Under the pieces are notes generated by a model, which had not been told where the DNA came from, searched no databases, and worked only from the letters and a program-made list of their open reading frames with translations. From NCBI GenBank assembly GCA_039621445.1, contig CP154954.1:58548701-58612700 (forward strand): a DNA stretch of 64,000 bases, written 5' to 3'. Source of the stretch: Euglena gracilis (Eukaryota > Euglenida > Euglenophyceae > Euglenales). Shown in pieces: positions 38,303-50,600 of this stretch. Position 1 is the first letter of the stretch; the number at the start of each line of letters is the position of its first letter. A program made the translations under genes and the position numbers.

Positions 38303-40490
38303 TAGTCCTTCCACACCTTTGGTGGGCTGCCTGGAAGCATCCGACTGGCTTGACTGTGCAATGAAGACCCGCCCAGGGCGTTGCTTAGAGACCCGGGTGG
38401 GGGTTCTGAGAGGCTGGACAGTCTGGGCTGGTTGGAATGGGCCCGTTTGGGGGTTTAACCAGCCCGGCCGCGGTCCCGCCAGCCCACCTGGGCGCCAAAA
38501 TAACTGTCAAATGCCCCCAAAAAACAATTCTGAGCTGGCCACCCTTTTTCCGAACCCCCCCCCCCGAATCTTAGGCCCAATTTTGACCCCGAAAGCCAAA
38601 AATACGTCACCGTTCAGTCAGCCCTTCAGGCAGCTGAAAAATAATTAAAGCTTGTCGATGGGGGGGGGGGGGGTCCGAGGAAAAAGGCTTCTGGCTTGAC
38701 AATCCCGGGGATGGGGCACTCCGGTTTCAGCGACGCCCTGCCCTCCACCGTGCAAGGAAAAATTCTTTCTTCGGAAGGCAAATTTGGAAGGGAAATAAAT
38801 TTTGAAATTTATTTCCCTTTATTTATTATTTAAATTTCGTGCTGGTCAAATGGGAAGGGGTGATGACCCCCCCCCTCTCCTACGAGCGGACTGTGCAGCC
38901 CAGCACCACCACCTGCCAGCCACCTCAAATGCGGTGGCCCCAACATTCTCCATGTGGCGTGCTGGCCTGGCCCATGCCAGGCAGGTTTGGGATCTCCAGT
39001 CTTCGGCAGTCATTTTCCTGCTGCAAGCTGACTTGGGTGTTTGCCTTCCTTTAACCCTGATACAAGCGCGGGTGCACTTATAGCGGACTGCCGCCTCTGG
39101 CGGGGGGGGGGGGGGGGGCTACTATTTGGACCCTTCCTGCCCCATTTTTGTTGACTTCCTTTAAAAATACCATCAAAATGGGTGGTGCGCTTGTCGTGGA
39201 CCGCCGCCTTCAACGGTTGGGGGGGGGGGGTGCGTCGCCCTTCGTAACAATCAGGTGAAGGATCGCCGACCTCGAAGTTGGAAGCTCCTGGTGTTCCACA
39301 CCCAAATTTGGGCCCTTACAAACCTATCATCTTATCTTACGCAAAATTATGGTGCTGCCATTAATCTCTCCCAAATTTTCCAGTCAACTTTCACAATTTC
39401 ACAAAATTGTCCAAGAGGAAATTAAAAATAAGCGCCCCACAAAAAAAAGTCAAGCACCTGTTCCAGCAACCGACCCAATGACAACTTTCTATTTGGGCCT
39501 ACGATGTCCCAGGGTAAGAGCTGGGAAAACGAGCCTCCTACACGCCTTGATAATAAAAAAAACCGGCCCAATGGCAACTCTCTCTTTTTTCACGGTTCAG
39601 TTCCACGCACTTCAAACTCTCCAGGGAATTGACTTGCCCTCTTCTGAGGAGTCATTTGCCCCCCGCGTTTCCATGTCCTTCGTTGCTTCCTTGACTTGCA
39701 CGAGCATTCACCACTTGCACAGAACCATCATTGTCAGAAGATGACACAACAAAATCATTTTCCTTTCATTTTCTGCCGAAATCTGCACGGCGATCATCGA
39801 CACCCTTGCTCACCTGTGTGTTTCATTTGACTGGTGCTGAAGGTGCCAGAAGGAGAATTTTGGCCTGGGGCAATCTTGGCCCCCCCTCCAAGGAGATAGT
39901 GACTGGCTCGTTTTTTTTTCAAGTGACTGACTGTTTTTTTTTCCCAGAGTGGACAGTCCCCCCTCCTGATCAGGTCTTGTGGACAGGAAGAATCGCCAGA
40001 AAGCTGGCAAGGCTCTGCAGCAAGCCGCACTTGTAATGTTCTGCAATGAAGATACAGAGCATCGCTTTGCATCGCAGTAAATTCAAAGCACAGCGCTTTG
40101 TATCTTCTCACCTTGAGCGTTGCAAGTCAGTTCAAGTTTTCTAAGTTGAACAACCAGAAAAAATTTCTAAGTCTTTTTACAGCAGAATCCTCAGAACCGG
40201 GCGGTTTTTTCGTGCCACAAAAAAATCGCGAAAAATCACAATGGCAACATGGGGTCTTCAGCACGAAACTGAGGGAATCCCTGAAAAGTGGCATTTTGCG
40301 CCTCCCGGGCGGTAACTGCTGCATTTTACTCACGCCCGCCGCGGGTAAAATGGTGCGCTTTTATTTGGACCCTGCGCTTGTAGGGGATTGGCGCTTCTAT
40401 TGGGGCGGGCGGGCTTATGTCCTTGGTGTTCTGAGGGATGATACAATACCTCCCTCCCTCCAAGCGCTTGGCCCCACTCCTCCTTTTGTG
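38303..40490. other. Unique DNA without recognised genes
   Basis: C/G tracts near 38560, 38660, 39100 and 39220. Open frames at 39349-39744 and 39731-40036 have no recognisable motif or splice context and are not called. Confidence 0.4.
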
Positions 40491-40494
40491 CAAA

Positions 40495-40935
40495 TTTGGC
40501 CCCCTAAACCCCCCCAAAATAAGACCCCCCCCAAATTTAACCGCCCCAAAAATAAGACCCCCCAGGGCCGATCGAGCAAAAATCCACAATAAGACGCCCC
40601 AAGAAATTAGACCCCCCCCTGACGGCGCGAAGCGCTGGGGAGGACAAATTTTTTCCCCGAAATATTACCAAAGGCCCCAGTTTCTGACACAAAAATGATG
40701 AAATTTCAAACATTGGGATTTTGAAGGCAAAAAGAACATGACTAATGTCAATTTGTGCCAATTACCAAATGGCGCATAGCGCCGAAGGAAAATTTTAGTG
40801 TCTTGGGAACCTGGAAAATGATGATTTTTTTCGGGTCCAGGTCGGTCAAGGAAAAATCCAAAAAATAAGACCGACCCCAAAAATAAGGCCTGTCTGTAGG
40901 TTTCCAGCAATGGACCCCAAAATAATGCCGGGGGC
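40495..40935. repeat. AATAAGACCCCCC element, copy 2
   Basis: Words AAAATAAGACCCCCC, GATCGAGCAAAAATCCA, GGCGCGAAGCGCTGG and a second GGCGCATAGCGCCG core match the 14520-14970 element. Confidence 0.6.
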
Positions 40936-41094
40936 TAAAGTTGACCTTTGGCGTTTTGCACATGCCGCCCAAATTCTTGACACACAAGCTTGGCTCCCTT
41001 AAGGTTGGCCCGCTGGCCTGACTTTCAATCATGGCCCAGGCCAAGCGCCGGGGGGGGGGGTAGCATCCTCTTCCAAAATGATTTCCAAATCTAC

Positions 41095-41350
41095 CCCCCC
41101 CCCTAGTCGTACGACCACCCCTCAATTACAACCACCCCCCGGTCGCAGGTTGCAGGTCATGGGGGTGTTATGATCACACCCCCCCGGTCACAGGTTGCAG
41201 GTTGCAAAAATTTTAACACCACCTTACCTACGACCGCCCCATCATTTACGACCACCCCCCGGTTGCAGGTTGCAGGTTATGGGGGTGTTATGACCACCCC
41301 CCCCCCCCCCGGTCACAGGTTGCAGGAACCCGGTCGTGGGGGGGGGGGGA
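41095..41350. mobile_element. CTAGTCGTACGACC element, copy 2
   Basis: The left end CCCCTAGTCGTACGACC is as in 31583. Two tandem internal cassettes carry GGTTGCAGGTCATGGGGGTG. The right end GGAACCCGGTCGTGGGGG is truncated relative to copy 1. Confidence 0.65.
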
Positions 41351-41739
41351 CAAGAAACACCGTCAGTATTATCAGTCTGTATTCATACCTTGCACAAAAA
41401 GTTTTATTCGCATTTCAGCGTTCATCACGTCAGGGAAAGGGAGTTCCCAAGTCAAATGGACCAATAAAGCAGATTCGGGAGATGTCTCCACAAGGTGTGC
41501 AACAAGTGTGGGCAACTCTGTGGGCACAGCAATGGCCAGGAGCCCAACCTCAGACAAATGCAACTATGTATGTCAGTTTTGCTCTCTGCTCTATCCTGGG
41601 GATCGCGAGCGTCATATGAATGATGGCATATTTCTGTAGTTTCTGCAAAAAAATTCAACTTGAGTTTGAGTAACATGATCTTTTACAAAAAATTTTCCCA
41701 AAAATAATGGGTTGGCACAATTTGAAATAGAAGGCTTGT

Positions 41740-42030
41740 GCTTAGTTGGGTGCCTACCCCACGGGGGGGGGGGTGCTGGGGGGGGGGGGGGGCGGGCCCC
41801 CCATACCACCCGATCCGACCCTCCGGGGGGGGGGGGGGGTTTGGGGGGTGCCTCCCTAGCAGGCACCCCCCTCCGACCCCGGCGCCAAGGGCGCTGGGGG
41901 CCCGGAAAAGGCCATTTTCAATGAAACTTTTCTGGGCCCCCGGACCCTTACCCTCGGGGGGGTGTGCCTGCTAGGGGCAGGCACTCTATAGCACCCACCC
42001 GCTCCCCCCCCCCCCGGTCGGTAAGCACAA
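41740..42030. repeat. G/C-tract element with GTGCTTA ends
   Basis: Left AGGCTTGTGCTTAGTTGGG and right GGTCGGTAAGCACAAGC are imperfect inverted ends around alternating G and C tracts and a GGCGCCAAGGGCGC hairpin core near 41881. The exact boundary is not resolved. Confidence 0.5.
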
Positions 42031-42987
42031 GCATGGTCTCAATGGACTAGAAGGGAGAAATATAAGGTTTGAGAACTGTGTTTTGAATACATGGTGGAGG
42101 GATGTTCACGTTTACAATGACTTGGGTGTTTCAGGGAGGTTTTGCAACGCAACACATGCAAAATGGAAGACAGGTATTTATCCCAGTTACGCCACCGTTG
42201 GCAATGTGTGGTAATGCCTGAGTGCTTCAAACACGCGCTTTGTCAATAAAGCAGATGACAGATAAGCCCTGGTGCGTTTTTTTTTCCTAGCACCTTTCTC
42301 AATGTAAGGATGTGGGTGTGTGTACATGTATGTGCATATACATCCATGTGCACGTGTATTTATATGTTCATGCACATGCTCTTTAGGGGAGTTGTGCAGA
42401 GGGAAGTTGATAACTGCACTTCTTAGACAATTTCCCCTCAATTGTTTACAAATTTTCAAATTTCTTGAGAAATTTCCTCCCTCGGTGGTAAAAATCTCGT
42501 CGGGCATTTCAATTTCGAGAATACGCCAGAATGTGTTTCCCAGGCCTCGTGGGAGGTTGGATGTGTGATGGCTATTTTCAAGGAGAGTTTGCCAAAACCG
42601 ACCCCCCCCCCCGGGGTGTCCCTGCTATGGGAAGGCACCACAGCACAAGGTACCCCCCTCCCCCCAGGGTTGGTGAAAAGAAGCCTGCTTCAGGGTCCTC
42701 CAAGCATTTCAAAAGCAGAAAACTAATTGTATATTTTTTAAAAAAAAAATAATTAATTGGTTCCATTAATTCAATTTTTTCAAAAATATAATTAGAATGC
42801 TGCTGTCCCGTTCAAATAAAATCTTTCTGGAAATGTCTGTTGGTTTTGGATTTCTTATCAACACTGCATTTTCCCCAAAAGTGTGCGATACCAGGTTGGG
42901 ATATCTGGAAAGGGTTTTTGGGTAGGGGGGCTGTGACAGCTTCCATCCTGGGAAATGCTCGCTGTGTTCAGCTGCCACCCACCCCTC

Positions 42988-43152
42988 CCACAGGCCTCCC
43001 TGTGGGCTGGGCCCACGTCGCTAAGCCTCCCGATATTTACGCTGTTTGTGCCCGCCGCAATTTGTTGCTGCTGGCGGCTTGTTATTCGTCCCGCGTATGC
43101 CCACCGGCGCCGGAGACGCCTCCAAGGACCCTGCTGGGCTGCGCGGGGTGAA
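42988..43152 (+). CDS. Possible terminal exon of a membrane protein
   Basis: After the acceptor-like CTCCCACAG, one frame reads a hydrophobic stretch (SLPIFTLFVPAAICCCW) followed by a basic tail (AHRRRRRLQG) and a TGA stop at about 43150-43152. This looks like a last transmembrane helix with a cytosolic basic tail. No upstream exon was recognised, no family match is offered, and the pattern may be chance. Confidence 0.25.
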
Positions 43153-43689
43153 TGAATGTGCACTCGATGCCCAAGCTTCTCATTGGAAATTGTATTTTCC
43201 TGGTTGGAACCTCTCAATAAACCCCTCAATTTCCAATCTTTGGGGTATGTAGCCAACAGACCGTGAGCAAGCACCTCTGATGATGCTGGGCGATGCTGGG
43301 CAATGCAGGGCGATGCTGGGCGATGCTGGGCGATGCTGGCATTTTTTTGTATATTTTGAAGAATTAGACCCATTTTTGGGATAATTTCCCCACAATTCTC
43401 CAGTCTTACACCCATTTTGGCCATTATGGATCAATTTTTGCTAATTTGGGGGTTATTTGTCACTGAATATGAGCGCATTTTATGGCATTTTGGGCCATTT
43501 TGTGCCGTTGTGGTGATTTTGGGTCATTTTTCACAATCTTTTGGCGTTTTTGGGCATTTTTTTGGTCATTTGAAGCATTTTGGGTCATTTTGGTTGCTTT
43601 TTGGGGGCTTTTTGTGGTCAATTTTGGGGTTTTGTGGTCATTTTTGGGCTTTTGTGGTTATTTTGGTTAGGTTGGGTGCCATTGGATGA

Positions 43690-44075
43690 ATACTGGACAG
43701 ATTCTGGACAAGATGCAGATGCTGGACAAGATGCAGGCGTTGGACAAGATGTACATACCAGACAAGATGCCGATGCTGGACAAGATGAAGTGGATGCAGA
43801 TACTGGACAACATGCAGATGGTGGACAAGATGCAGACACTGATAAGATGCCGATGCTGGACAAGGTGCCGATGCTGTACAAGGTGCAGATGCTGGACAAG
43901 GTGCAAATGCTGGACAACATGCAGATGCTGTACAAGGTGCAGATGCTGGACAAGATGAAGTGGATGCAGACACCGGACAACGTTGTAGATACTAAGAAGA
44001 TGCGATGCTGGACAAGGTGCAGATGGTGGACAAGATGCAGATGGTGGACAACATGCCGATGCTGGACAACGCCAC
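43690..44075. repeat. 18-bp minisatellite in hAT element 2
   Basis: Diverged copies of GGACAAGRTGCAGATGCT, the same unit as in hAT element 1. Confidence 0.9.
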
Positions 44076-44224
44076 TTGTTGTTGGTATAACCTCTGAACA
44101 TTTACACTCGCCGCAGATCAAGCCTGGTCTGGGCGGGGTGTTGGTCGACACCCCGTTGCAATTGCAGGGGTGCCACCCTCCACCCTCCAGCACAACAACT
44201 GTTTTAGTCTCTGTTTGTCTGACC

Positions 44225-44640
44225 GGCAAGTGGTCAAGAAGCAGGCAAAAGTGAGCAAAGGTGGTCAAACAGCAACAAAAGTGGTCAAAAAGCAGCAAAA
44301 GCGATCAAAAAGTAGCAAAAATGGCCAAAAGTGGGCAAAAAGTTGCAAACGTGGGCAAAAGTGGTCAAACAGCAGCAAAAGTTGTCAAAAGTGGTCAAAA
44401 AGCAGGCAAAAGTGGTCAAAAGTGGTCAAAAAGCAGCAAAAGTGATCAAAAAGCCGCAAAGGTGGTTGGAAATGGGCAAAAGTGGGCAAAAAGCAGTAAA
44501 AGTGGTCAAGAAGCAGTCAAAATTGGTCAAAAGGCAGCAAATGTGGGCAAAAGTGTTCAAAAAGCAGTCACAGTGGTCAAAAAGCAACCAAAGATAGCCA
44601 AAAGTAGACAAAAGTGGGCGAGAGCAGCAAAACCAGCAGG
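44225..44640. repeat. GTGGTCAAAAAGCAGCAAAA minisatellite
   Basis: About 20 imperfect copies of a 16-22 base unit within hAT element 2. The + frame is a Lys/Ser/Gln-rich repeat of about 150 codons and is not considered a gene. Confidence 0.9.
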
Positions 44641-44744
44641 CATAAAAGGTACACCTTCAAGGGCTCCAAAGGCGATGCTGGGCGATGCTGGGCGATGCTG
44701 GGCCCAAGGGCATGGATGACCAGAGGTGCTTGACCGTGAGAAAG

Positions 44745-45360
44745 AGCCCCCATTTAAGTGAGCAGTGGCCAAATGGTGCGCGGCACCCAAATAATTGTCA
44801 CAGCCCCGACGGCCCGAAAGTGAAGTCCAAAAGAATGTGCCCACCCCCAAAAAAGCCACTTCAACCTTTGCTTTCGGATGGTGCCCAAATAAACCCCCCC
44901 CCCCCCCCACTTATAAACCCCCCACTCATAACCCCCCTCTCACTTATAAGCCCTCCCCTCGGGCCCTCCAACCAAACCGGGATTTATATACCTGGGGGAA
45001 GAAAAATAGAAGCGGAGACAAATTTTTCGGCTGCAAACCACCCAAAAGCTGATGATTTTTTGGCAACCTTTTGGCCAACCATCATCAAGAATGCCTAATT
45101 TGTCCAAATTTGCCGAAAATTGCCAGTTTGGGGGGGTTTCTGGGTCATTTTGGGGGGTCGAATTTTCACCAACAATTCCGGGACCGATAAACCCCCCCCC
45201 ACCTATAATCTCCTTCCCCTTGGGCCGACCAACCAAACCGGATCTATTAACCCTGGGGGGTTTTAGGTGGGGGTTTAAGTGTTACACCCTTGAGGGTCCG
45301 AAACGACAGTCCGATAATGTGTGCACCCCATACATGGGGGATTACAGTCCAGCCCGGCCG
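44745..45360. mobile_element. Nested pair: GTAAGCCCCC-type element split by a TTATAAACCCC element
   Basis: The left half, 44748-44890, and right half, about 45275-45355, match the two halves of the 5389-5601 element (AGCCCCCATTTAAGTG, GAAGTGAAGTCCAAAA; then GAGGGTCCGAAAC, GATAATGTGTGCACC). Between them, about 44900-45265 is homologous to 8475-8785 (ACCACCCAAAAGCTGATG, TTCACCAACAATTCCGGGACC). Confidence 0.6.
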
Positions 45361-47640
45361 GAGGCTGGGCCAGCCGGCCGCAGGCTGGTTAGCCAACTGG
45401 GCTGCCCAGCTCACTTATCCATGCATTTTTCCCCCTCGTCGCAGCTTCCTCCATCACAGCCCCCCAGCCTTCATCTACCTCCATCCATCAAAATGTCGAG
45501 AAGACAAAAATGTTTCAGAAAATTTGTTTTTCATCGACCCAGCCCAGCCCCCTTCAGCCCCGGACCCCGGGGGGGGGGGGGCCCAGCCAGCAGCTCATTT
45601 TCAGCCAGCAGACTTTTTCCCGGCCGGGGGCGGGCCCCCCCGGGGGGGGGGGGGGGGTCCTTGAGAACCTCCCTGATGTGTGTGTATGTATGTGGGTAGG
45701 TAGGTGGGTAGGTTGGCATGTGTGTGAGTGTTTGTGCGTAAAGCTTCCAAAGAGAATGGATTCTCCCACCCCGCAGACAGCCTACCATTGAAGGCTCTCC
45801 CTCTGCCTCAATTACCTCCACAAATGGGAATTCCAAAGGTACAGCCTCCTCCCACCCCTTGCGCTGTTGCGTTTTCCTCCTTCCTCCCCTCCTTCCTCCA
45901 GCCTCCCCCTCTTTGTGTCTGTGTGTCCCTCGTCGCTCATTCCGTCTTGTGATGCTGCCCCTGTTGTCTCGCGTTTGATGTGGCGTAGTGGCCACGTCCT
46001 CACGCCCCTTCGAGGCAACCCACGCCCTTGCAGTGCAATTGCCTCCGAAGTTCCGTGCCTGTCACCAGGCTCTTTGGTTCGAGGTTGGGGCACATTTTTC
46101 ATTCGGGTAAGCCCCCCAGGGCTCCTATGGGTGGTGGGGGGTTGACCACCCACCCCACCCCCATCCTGGTGGGGGGGGGGGCGTATTTAGATCATATTTT
46201 TCATATTTTTCATATTTTTCATATTTTCATATTTTTCTTCCAGCGCCAAAAATTTTCTTTGCGTGGGTGCCAGGTGGGGGGGTCAACCCCCAACTCCCAG
46301 GTGGGGGGGGTCGACCTCCCACCAGGCCTTGCCGCGCAGCCCTGCCCTCCTCCCCACCCCCCGATCAGAGGTGGTGAATGGGCATTGGATGCGGCGGTGA
46401 GGTTGACGTGGGTTGCGAGGGCGAGACATGACCTCCTTGGGCTCCCGTAAACCCCTCCATTGATAAAACCTTGGGTCAACAGGATCTGGCATGAGCTGGC
46501 ATGAGTCATCAGCTTCTGCAGCTCCAGTTTGCTGGGTTCGTGGTGGCTGCCAGCTGTGGGAGGTTCCTAGGTTCCTAGGGCCCTCCCCTAGGAACGCACT
46601 GGTACATGCAGCACCCAGCACCCAGCACCCAGTCCAGCCCAGTACCAGCACCCAGGCACACGGTAGGTCATGCAGGTCACACACACCTCAAGCACAGAAG
46701 GCCGGCCCTCGCCTCTCAGTGTCGCTCACCATGGAATCGGTGCTCCGTTGGCCCGGACGGGCGGCCTCTCGTCCACGGCTGCCGCTTGGCCCATAGCAGA
46801 ACAACTGCCCAGCCAGGCCTCTGCCCATGCCCCCAGATTCCCCTCGCGGAGACCAAGAAGTTGCTAGAACCCAGGACTTGCATAGGCTGGATGTCTTTGG
46901 GGAGTCAGGCGCTGTCATTGCCCCCTGTTCTCCCTTGTCTGAGCAAGTGTTGGGTGACTCCTTGGCCTTTCCAGTCAACATGTCACCCCCAACCATGCCA
47001 TCCCCCTGCCTATTGTCCTGCAGGGGCCAATAGGCAGGGGCATATTGGCCCCTGCCTGCTGGGGCCAATATGAAAGTGAGCTGGCCAGTGAGCGGGGGGG
47101 TGAGGGCAAAAGGCGTCATACCCCCCCCCCCCCCCGGGAAACTGTCATGCCCGAGAACCTGTCAGGGTCCCGCCCGAGAACCTGTCAGGGTCCCCGGTAC
47201 CGGCCAACCTGTCAGTATAGGAAGTTGTCAGGGTCCCCGGTACCGGCCAACCTGTCAGGGTCATTTTTCATTGACTTTCCCTTGAAATGCCCTACCTGGG
47301 AAACTGTCAGGGTCCCGCCTGGGAAACTGTCAGGGTCCCTGGTACTGGCCAACTTGTCAGTATAGGAAGTTGTCAGGGTCCCCGGTACTGGCCAACCTGT
47401 CAGGTGACAGTTTCCCGGGGGGGGGGGGGTAGGTAGGTATGTCCAAAGGATTGGCATCGAGGTTGGTGCTTTCCGATTGGTGAATAAAGGTTCCACAGAG
47501 GTGGTCCTGTTTTTTTTCTTCTGTTAAACAAATGATTTAGTGCAGAACTCCCTCAAATGCGTAAATAATGCACGTTGCATGACTGGGAACCTTAAGAATC
47601 CCCAGTCCAGGTCCAGAGGTGTGGAAGCGCTGCGCAGGGG
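45361..47640. other. Gene-poor DNA upstream of the C2 gene
   Basis: C/G tracts near 45570 and 45645, a (CATATTTTT)n run at 46193-46240, an imperfect CACCCAGCACCCAG run at 46610-46640, and the AACTGTCAGGGTCCC array at 47125-47435. No exon was recognised. Confidence 0.45.
47125..47435. repeat. AACTGTCAGGGTCCC tandem array
   Basis: Repeated units of ACCTGTCAGGGTCCC and TACCGGCCAACCTGTCAG lie between ends CGGGAAACTGTCATG and TGACAGTTTCCCG, which are inverted and abut long C and G tracts. This suggests a TIR element built from tandem units. Confidence 0.7.
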
Positions 47641-47698
47641 TATGGCTTTGCTCTGCCCCTGAGCCCAGGCCTGCCGTCGTGGGGCCCCTCCGAGGGCG

Positions 47699-50600
47699 AT
47701 GGGGAGTGCTGAGCCGCCGGTGTTCGCGGGCTACGGCACGTTCTCCGTGACCATCCGGGAGGCTACTGACCTCGTTCGACCAGGGGGGATACGCCCTGGT
47801 AGCTTTTTGGGACTGTTTGTGGTTGCCAGCTGCTCAGAGCTGCTCATTTTTTTTTCCACTGCTGTGTTTTGCCGGCCATTTTTCAGGCAGTTGACCAAAT
47901 TTGGCCCCGTCCCGGCCCGGTCAGGTTTCAGCCAGAGTCCACCCTCCCCCCCGGGGGGGGGGGGGGCGGGGGCTAGCCAGCCCGAGTTTCCAGCCAGCCC
48001 GAGTTTCCAGCCAGCCCAAATTTCTAGCCAGCCCAAATTCCTGGCCAGCCTGCATTTCTGGTCAGCCCAAATTTCTAGCCAGCCCGCATTTCCAGCCCTT
48101 GCCCAGCAACCCCGCTGGGGTCCTTAAAGAGATGCATGCTGCTGGCTTACGAGGAGATGTGGCCTGTAGCTCAAACATACCTCCCCCCTCTGGGAAATTT
48201 TCATGCCCGGGAGCCCGTCAGGGTCCCACCCAGAAGACTGCCAGGGTCCTTGGTAATGACAGGAAGTTATGTCATATCAGCCTGAAAAGGCTGAGGGGAA
48301 AACCTCCCGGTGTGAGCCAAGGTGAACGTTTGCCGGGTCGGTAGCACCCCCACGGGGGCATGGCCTCCCTGGGGGGTGTAGGTAGCCGGAGTGGATGCAC
48401 GGCACCACGCCTCCATTCAGTCTTCGTCGTGGGCCCCGGGTTGGCAGGGTCCCCGGCACTGAAGGCTTGTCAGGGCACAGTTGCGGGGGGGGGGGGGGGT
48501 CACCCGCCGCGCGGCCCAACGCCCCTGTCCCTCGGCCCCTCCCCTCCACCGCCATCCGGGTCCACTTCGGCCCCCGCCGGAAGCAGACGCCTGTCATCCA
48601 CGACGATCCTGCAGGAGGGCCCTGGCGCAGCAAGGGGATGAGGGCACAAAATTTTTTCAGAAAGCCGAATTTTACTTTAAGATTAAGTGAATGTGCTTGA
48701 GATTTCTCATTAAAAAATAATGCATAAGAATATGTATAAGAATGATAATTCAAAATAATATTAGTTTTCAAATCGGCTGAATGGTCACCTGGAAAATTCC
48801 CAGACACCCTCAGATCCTTCTGCGATGCCAGAGCCTTCGACGTTCCAGCGCCACAGCCGCTGGTGGGCCAATGCCGCTCCGATCGCAGCCAGAATTCTGG
48901 GTAAATATCAGCGAAGACTGCAGATGTTGTGCTCGCCAGCATGGGATCAGGGAAGGTAGATTGTGCACCTTGCAGGAAGTCATTCAAAAGAATTTTCAGG
49001 CATTTAGCAAAAAAAATGGCATTTAAAAATTCTTTTTCAGATTGTTAAGCACCTTAATCAGCCAGCACACTTTCCGGTGGACAGTTCTTGGGGCCAGCTG
49101 TGGAAAAAAATTCATTTTTCCAATGACCGGCATGAAGTGGCGGGCGAACGATTTTGACCCCGAAAACCTGCAAAATGCCCATTTTTGGTATTTTTGATAT
49201 TTTTTGGGGGAACAGAAATAACCCGAAAATGACTTTTGGAAGATGGCTTTTTTCCCCTCCTGGTACATCGATGTGAAGTGCCGAGGCAAATTCTTTCCCT
49301 TGTAGGGGGCCCCCTGGGACCTTTCCCCCCTGGGGGAGGTAAGAGTGTGGCTGGGAATTTTTTCTTCCATCCGGCGGAAACCGTCGTGCAATGGAGTCCT
49401 TCAGCAAAGGCCTGGCTGCGGGCCGCAGCCCCTGCCACCGCGGCCAGTCAACCCTCGCCAATACACCGAGACGCCAGCCCGTCCTGACCCAGAACCCCCG
49501 CCCCTGTGTCCCTGGGCCCTGCCTTGCCGGTCTGGAACACGACGCTGGTCTTTCCCGTGGCCGGCCCCTCCGCCGGCTGCCGGCTCGAGCTGTGGGGCCC
49601 GGCCGCTTTCGTTCCGGGGCGCCGACTGCGCGCATGAGGACAGTCCCGGGCTGCCGGCTCCGTGCAACGGGGGGGGGGGGGGCTCGGAAAGCCGCCGGTC
49701 GGGGATTTCGCCCCCGGGAACCCGGAGCGGATCGGTGAGTGGCAGACCGTCGTGGGGGTCAGACGGGCACCCCTGTCGTGGTGGGTGTTTCTTGGGCCTT
49801 GGTGTGGGCTTTGGTTGTCACACAGACAAATGCGCACATCATATCATGCAATTTGTTGGCCAAAAAAATCATTCAAAATGGCAGTTTATATCGAACTCCC
49901 CCCAGAGGTCCTGCGAGTTGAAAGGAAGCATGCAATTGGGCCAGGACCACGTCTTCCCCAAATCCCCCACACACAGCTGCTTTCGCCTCCCCAGTGTCTT
50001 TAACGCATTGAAAGGAAGTCGTGGGTTGAAGGCCAGGTGCAGTGGAGACGGGGAGGGGGCGGGGGGCTTTGGGGAAAGGGGTGCCCGGCGTGATAGCTCG
50101 ACCCACCCCGCCCCCAACCCTCAACCCCGTGATCAGCTGGAATTTTTCCTGAAAACGGTGAAGGGTGGGCAAGTTTGATTTTCCCGCCCAAATATGACCC
50201 CCTCCCCGAATACAAAAAAAACCCCCATCGGGGTCTTGGAATCATCCAAACGGAAGGTGGGTTCCCCCCCATCTCTCGTGCCCTGACAGCCGTGCCGCGA
50301 TGGGATCAGGGGAGCCCGGCGGCGGGGACGCCAAGCGGGCGCAGTGGTGCGAGTTGGCCCCCGCTGGGCGGGTCCGGCTGGAGTACGCCCGAGGCGCGGC
50401 GTTGGTTCCGGTGGGACTTGGGGCCTGGCGAAGGGCTAAAGCACATGCACGGCCGCCCCCAGTGGCAGACAGAGACAGAGCGGGAGTGGGCGGGTTGGTG
50501 CGGGGGTGGATGGATGGGCAGGTGGGTGGGGTGTGATTGCGTGTGGTCATATGCACGGCGGAGGCAGAGAGAGGAGAGGCGCAGGCACCACACTGAACCC

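Larger units (their letters stand above)
43260..44740. mobile_element. hAT-type element 2 with minisatellites
   Basis: Element 43268-44732 (1,465 bp) has perfect 12-bp TIRs CAAGCACCTCTG / CAGAGGTGCTTG and perfect 8-bp TSDs ACCGTGAG (43260-43267, 44733-44740). The first nine TIR bases equal those of element 1. Direct GATGCTGGGC arrays lie just inside both ends. DNA at about 43325-43445 matches 11305-11420 of element 1 and is followed by the same GGACAAGATGCAGATGCT minisatellite. No transposase tail was recognised, so this is a non-autonomous relative. Confidence 0.9.

Noticed and set aside
44170-44719. Lys/Ser/Gln-rich repeat protein of about 150 codons
   Set aside because: A tandem DNA repeat within hAT element 2, with no start context and no conservation visible.
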